Assembly: GCA_050258375.1 (NCBI GenBank) | Contig: JBLMYQ010000062.1 | Span: 1 to 7,548 of the forward strand | Direction of reading: 5' to 3' | Source of the DNA: JBLMYQ01 sp050258375 | GTDB taxonomy: Bacteria; Bacillota; Clostridia; Acetivibrionales; UBA4821 | Length of the DNA stretch: 7,548 bases | Shown here: positions 4,521-7,548 of the stretch, one piece after another | Position numbering within the stretch: the first letter of the stretch is position 1 | Layout of the letters: each line of letters starts with the position of its first letter | Translations under genes and position numbers: made by a program | Notes under the pieces: model-generated | What the model saw: the letters and a program-made list of their open reading frames with translations, nothing else | Databases searched by the model: none | Told to the model about the DNA's origin: nothing

Positions 4521-6599
4521 ATGACTACAAATACAGAAAATAATAAAAAGCCAAATAGATTGATAAATCAAAAATCACCTTACTTACTTCAACATGCATA
4601 CAATCCTGTTGACTGGCATCCTTGGTCTGAAGAGGCTTTCGAGAAAGCCACTTCCCGTGATTTGCCAATTTTTTTATCTATCGGCTACTCCACATGCCAT
4701 TGGTGTCATGTTATGGAAAGAGAATCCTTTGAAGATGAAGATGTAGCTAATATACTTAATAATCATTTTATTTCAATTAAGGTGGATAGAGAAGAACGTC
4801 CCGATATAGATAATATATACATGAGTATCTGTCAGGCTTTAACCGGAAGCGGAGGATGGCCTCTTACAATAATTATGACTCCTGATAAGAAACCTTTTTT
4901 CACCGGAACATATTTTCCAAAGCACAGCAAAATGGGATTGATGGGACTAATTGATTTACTCTCTAATATTACTGATGCATGGTCTCACAGCAAACACCTT
5001 TTGTATGAATCAGGAAATAATATCATTAATTCAATCAATTCCACGAATAAGGTTAAATCAACATCGCCTCTCTCAGAAAACGATTTAGAAAATGCCTTTT
5101 CGGCACTTTCCATGTCATTTGATTCCATTTATGGTGGCTTTGGCTTTGCCCCAAAATTCCCAATGCCTCACAACCTAATGTTTTTATTGCGGTATTGGAA
5201 AAAATATAATAATGAAAAAGCATTGGAAATGGTTGAAAAAACACTTGTTTCCATGTATTACGGTGGTATTTTTGATCATATAGGATTTGGATTTTCAAGG
5301 TATTCAACAGACAGGCAGTGGTTGGTTCCCCACTTTGAAAAAATGTTATATGATAATGCCCTTTTGTCAATTGCTTATTCAGAAGCCTTTCAAGCGACCG
5401 GCAAGTCTCTTTACAGTGACGTGGCAGAGATGCTATTCGATTATATACTGAAAAATATGACCTCTCCCGAGGGAGGATTTTATTCAGCTGAAGATGCAGA
5501 TTCAGAAGGAGAGGAAGGAAAGTTTTATCTATGGCATAAAGATGAAATAATCTCCGTATTAGGCTCTTCAGATGCAGATTATTTTTGCAGCTTTTATGAT
5601 ATTACTTTAAACGGTAATTTTGAAGGGAAAAATATTCCGAACCTTATTAGAAATTCAAGAAACATTTCTGTAGAGGAAAAAAAGCATTTAGATTTCTGCC
5701 GCAAAAAGCTTTTTGACTATCGTGAAGAAAGGATTCATCCTTATAAAGATGATAAAATTCTTACCTCTTGGAATGGGCTTATGATTGCTGCTTTATCCTT
5801 TGGTGCAAGAGTATTGGATAATGATGATTATTTATACTCCGCAAAGAAGGCAGCTGATTTTATTATAGATAATCTTAAAGATAGAAATGGCAGGCTGCTT
5901 GCAAGATATCGGGATGGTGAATCTGCTCACAGGGGCTATATAGATGACTATGCATTTTTTATTTGGGGATTGATAGAATTGTACGAAGCCTCCCACGAAT
6001 CCAGATACCTTAAACATGCACTTGATTTCAATCAGCAGCTTTTAGACAGCTTTTGGGATAAAGAAAAAGGTGGTCTGTTTTTCTACAGCGAAGATAGCGA
6101 GCAGCTACTATTGAGACCTAAGGATTCGTATGACGGCAGTATTCCCTCTGGCAACTCAGTAAGTACTCTAAACCTTTTAAGGATTGCAAGACTTACTGGG
6201 AAGTCCGAACTTGAAGAATTAGCACAGAAACAGTATGAAGCCTTTGCAGATATGATAAAAGCATATCCTGCATCACATACATTTTTCTTAATGAGCTACT
6301 TGTTTTTATTATCAGATACTAAGGAAATAATACTGATAGGAGATATGCAAAAAGCTGAAACTAAAAAAATGCTACAAAAAATCAATTCTGCTTTTCTTCC
6401 GGAAATAGTTTTTCATGTTATAGAAGAAAACAGTGACGCACAATCCTTAAATGAGCTCGTTCCTTTTTTAGAAAATCATAAAAGTGAGGATGATTTAGTA
6501 TCTGCTTTCATTTGTAGAAATCAATCATGCCAATCACCAATAACAAATTTTAATGATTTTGAAAAAGTAATAAACAGCCATATTTTACTATCTCTTTAA
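4521..6599 (+). CDS. YyaL/DUF255 family thioredoxin-domain protein
   Basis: The 692-residue protein is a full-length member of the DUF255 (YyaL, SPATA20/SSP411-like) family. Residues about 10-170 form the thioredoxin-like domain with the hallmark NQKSPYLLQHAYNPVDW, the redox motif CHWC (59-62) in YSTCHWCHVM, and KVDREERPDID and GGWPLT. Residues from about 190 on form the alpha/alpha-barrel part related to N-acylglucosamine 2-epimerases, with FAPKFPMPHNL, WLVPHFEKMLYDNALL, FYSAEDADSEGEEG, DDKILTSWNGL and GYIDDYAF. The biochemical role is not established. It is probably cytoplasmic, with no signal peptide. ATG 4521 is chosen because AGGAGA (4505-4510) lies 10 nt upstream; the in-frame TTG 4512 would be only 1 nt from it. 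It stands alone, divergent from the cassette array and convergent with the hydrolase, and looks like native chromosome. Confidence 0.95.
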   Translation: MTTNTENNKKPNRLINQKSPYLLQHAYNPVDWHPWSEEAFEKATSRDLPIFLSIGYSTCHWCHVMERESFEDEDVANILNNHFISIKVDREERPDIDNIYMSICQALTGSGGWPLTIIMTPDKKPFFTGTYFPKHSKMGLMGLIDLLSNITDAWSHSKHLLYESGNNIINSINSTNKVKSTSPLSENDLENAFSALSMSFDSIYGGFGFAPKFPMPHNLMFLLRYWKKYNNEKALEMVEKTLVSMYYGGIFDHIGFGFSRYSTDRQWLVPHFEKMLYDNALLSIAYSEAFQATGKSLYSDVAEMLFDYILKNMTSPEGGFYSAEDADSEGEEGKFYLWHKDEIISVLGSSDADYFCSFYDITLNGNFEGKNIPNLIRNSRNISVEEKKHLDFCRKKLFDYREERIHPYKDDKILTSWNGLMIAALSFGARVLDNDDYLYSAKKAADFIIDNLKDRNGRLLARYRDGESAHRGYIDDYAFFIWGLIELYEASHESRYLKHALDFNQQLLDSFWDKEKGGLFFYSEDSEQLLLRPKDSYDGSIPSGNSVSTLNLLRIARLTGKSELEELAQKQYEAFADMIKAYPASHTFFLMSYLFLLSDTKEIILIGDMQKAETKKMLQKINSAFLPEIVFHVIEENSDAQSLNELVPFLENHKSEDDLVSAFICRNQSCQSPITNFNDFEKVINSHILLSL

Positions 6600-7375
6600 T
6601 TATGATTATTATACCATTCAACTGTTTCGGTCAGAACTTTCTTTCTTGCAAAAAGCAAGCTATGATCCGCATTAACAGGCACAAATCTGCTGTCTTCATT
6701 TGGCTTTCCGTATTTCTCGGAAAATGAAAATACAACATCACGATCCTGCTTGCCGTGTATAGTAAGAACAGGGCACTTTACAACAGAAAGCTTCTCATAT
6801 GGCTTATAAGTATCAAATTCTGCAAATAAATTTCTCCCAAGTTTGAAGTTATTGATATCTAACGTAATGTAGCCTTGCTTTTCTAATGTTTCATACCCAC
6901 CCTTTTTAAGAAACATTTTCCCCCAATTGTATTCAGGGTTGTTTATAAATCCCTCTTTAAAATCAAGAACAGGCGCCCACAGCACAAGAGTTTTAACTTT
7001 CTGCGGATTTTTAGTAGTATATAGCACTGAGGCTTGGGTTCCAAAGCTGTATCCCAGCAAACCGATTTGTTCAAAGTCTTTTGTATATTCATCAATTGTA
7101 GCTTCCAAATCCATTAACTCCCCAGCGATTGTCATATCTTCCGAATTCAATCCTGAGTGTCCATGCCCCCTGAAGTCAAAACGCACAACACGAAAACCTT
7201 CTTTACAAAGCTTTTCTGATAAGTGAACAAACCAATTTTGCCATTCATCTTTAGTGCCACAAAGCCCATGACAAAGAACAATACAGCCTTTAATATCTCT
7301 ATTTTTTGGTGCATTGATTATTCCAGAAAGATTAACTCCATCTTTACTTAAGTAGCTTACTTTTTCAGTGTTCAT
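6596..7375 (-). CDS. Alpha/beta hydrolase (serine hydrolase, BAAT/DLH-like)
   Basis: The 259-residue protein has the complete alpha/beta hydrolase signature: oxyanion-hole HGLCG (36-40), RFDFRGHGHSG (65-75), nucleophile Ser110 in LLGYSFGTQA, an acid in HGKQDRD (Asp211 or Asp213) and catalytic His238 in NADHSLL. This type cleaves ester or thioester substrates; the actual substrate is unknown. It is cytoplasmic, without signal or lid domain beyond a short cap (about 140-190). ATG 7375 follows GAAGGAG by 6 nt. Its stop (6598-6596) overlaps the stop of the YyaL-like gene by 4 bp, so the two genes converge with no room for a terminator. Confidence 0.92.
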   Translation of the reverse strand: MNTEKVSYLSKDGVNLSGIINAPKNRDIKGCIVLCHGLCGTKDEWQNWFVHLSEKLCKEGFRVVRFDFRGHGHSGLNSEDMTIAGELMDLEATIDEYTKDFEQIGLLGYSFGTQASVLYTTKNPQKVKTLVLWAPVLDFKEGFINNPEYNWGKMFLKKGGYETLEKQGYITLDINNFKLGRNLFAEFDTYKPYEKLSVVKCPVLTIHGKQDRDVVFSFSEKYGKPNEDSRFVPVNADHSLLFARKKVLTETVEWYNNHN

Positions 7376-7410
7376 TGTTTTCTCCTTCTTAAGTATGGTT
7401 TTTTACAATG

Positions 7411-7419
7411 ATTATAACA
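7411..7419 (-). promoter_or_regulatory. Extended -10 promoter of the alpha/beta hydrolase gene
   Basis: The minus strand reads TGT-TATAAT (7419-7411), a perfect -10 with the TGN extension, about 36 nt upstream of the ATG. No good -35 box lies at 16-18 nt, as is common for extended -10 promoters. Transcription would start near 7404. Confidence 0.6.
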
Positions 7420-7438
7420 CAGATTGTTGCTCAATATA

Positions 7439-7548
7439 TTTTAAAATCTCTTACTTGTTTCAAATTCTTCTAACCATTGCATCCAATTTCATCTGTTTTA
7501 CAAGGTCTCCGTTATCTGATTAAGGTCTTTGCAGCTTGCCCAGCCCAT
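7439..7548. other. Right edge, no gene assigned
   Basis: On the minus strand short open readings run in from the window edge (for example one ending SCKDLNQITETL with a stop near 7500), which could be the tail of an upstream gene. The pieces are too short to recognise a family, and no ribosome-binding site or RNA gene is evident. Confidence 0.2.

Noticed and set aside
5053..5370. Minus-strand and plus-strand readings inside the YyaL, PepC and hydrolase genes
   Set aside because: They are shadows of strongly conserved genes in other frames.
7439..7548. Possible 3' end of another minus-strand gene at the right edge
   Set aside because: Fragments are under 35 codons, in different frames, and match no family I can name.

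Overview
The window is AT-rich in its genes. Its strong GGAGG-type ribosome-binding sites, use of TTG and GTG starts, and sigma-A style -10 boxes suggest a low-GC Gram-positive bacterium, most likely a member of the Clostridia. This is inference: no rRNA or other phylogenetic marker is present.

Layout. Positions 1-326 hold a decayed, internally deleted IS110-family transposase behind a hairpin-rich leader; its right flank runs to about 430. Positions 439-4349 hold a head-to-tail array of four gene cassettes, all read leftwards (minus strand). In transcription order they carry a histidine phosphatase (4233-3550), a four-helix membrane protein of unknown function (3249-2782), a PepC/bleomycin-hydrolase type cysteine aminopeptidase (2461-1130) and a single-domain asparaginase-like protein (980-492). 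Between cassettes lie GC-rich recombination-site-like repeats: two full copies with a 156-bp core, 85-90 % identical, and one 45-bp version. Each repeat runs from TAAC to GTTA and has imperfect inverted arms, like the R and L boxes of integron attC sites. No integrase gene is in the window. A good minus-strand promoter (4394-4422) sits just upstream of the first cassette boundary, where an integron Pc promoter would be expected. Positions 4521-7375 look like ordinary chromosomal DNA: a plus-strand YyaL/DUF255 thioredoxin-domain protein and a convergent alpha/beta hydrolase whose stop codons overlap.

The strongest observation is that each of the first three cassettes begins and ends with its own matching 19-bp inverted terminus (15-16 of 19 matches). 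The last seven bases act as a cassette-specific tag: GCAGCGG, GCACCGA and CGAACGC. In the array the two halves are separated by the gene, but in an excised circle they would flank one repeat and lengthen its stem. This supports an integron-type cassette system, or a clostridial variant of one, with cassettes that existed as circles. The genes do not form a pathway; what links them is the cassette format and probably the shared upstream promoter. The IS110 relic lies against the far end of the fourth cassette, which recalls known IS elements that target attC sites.
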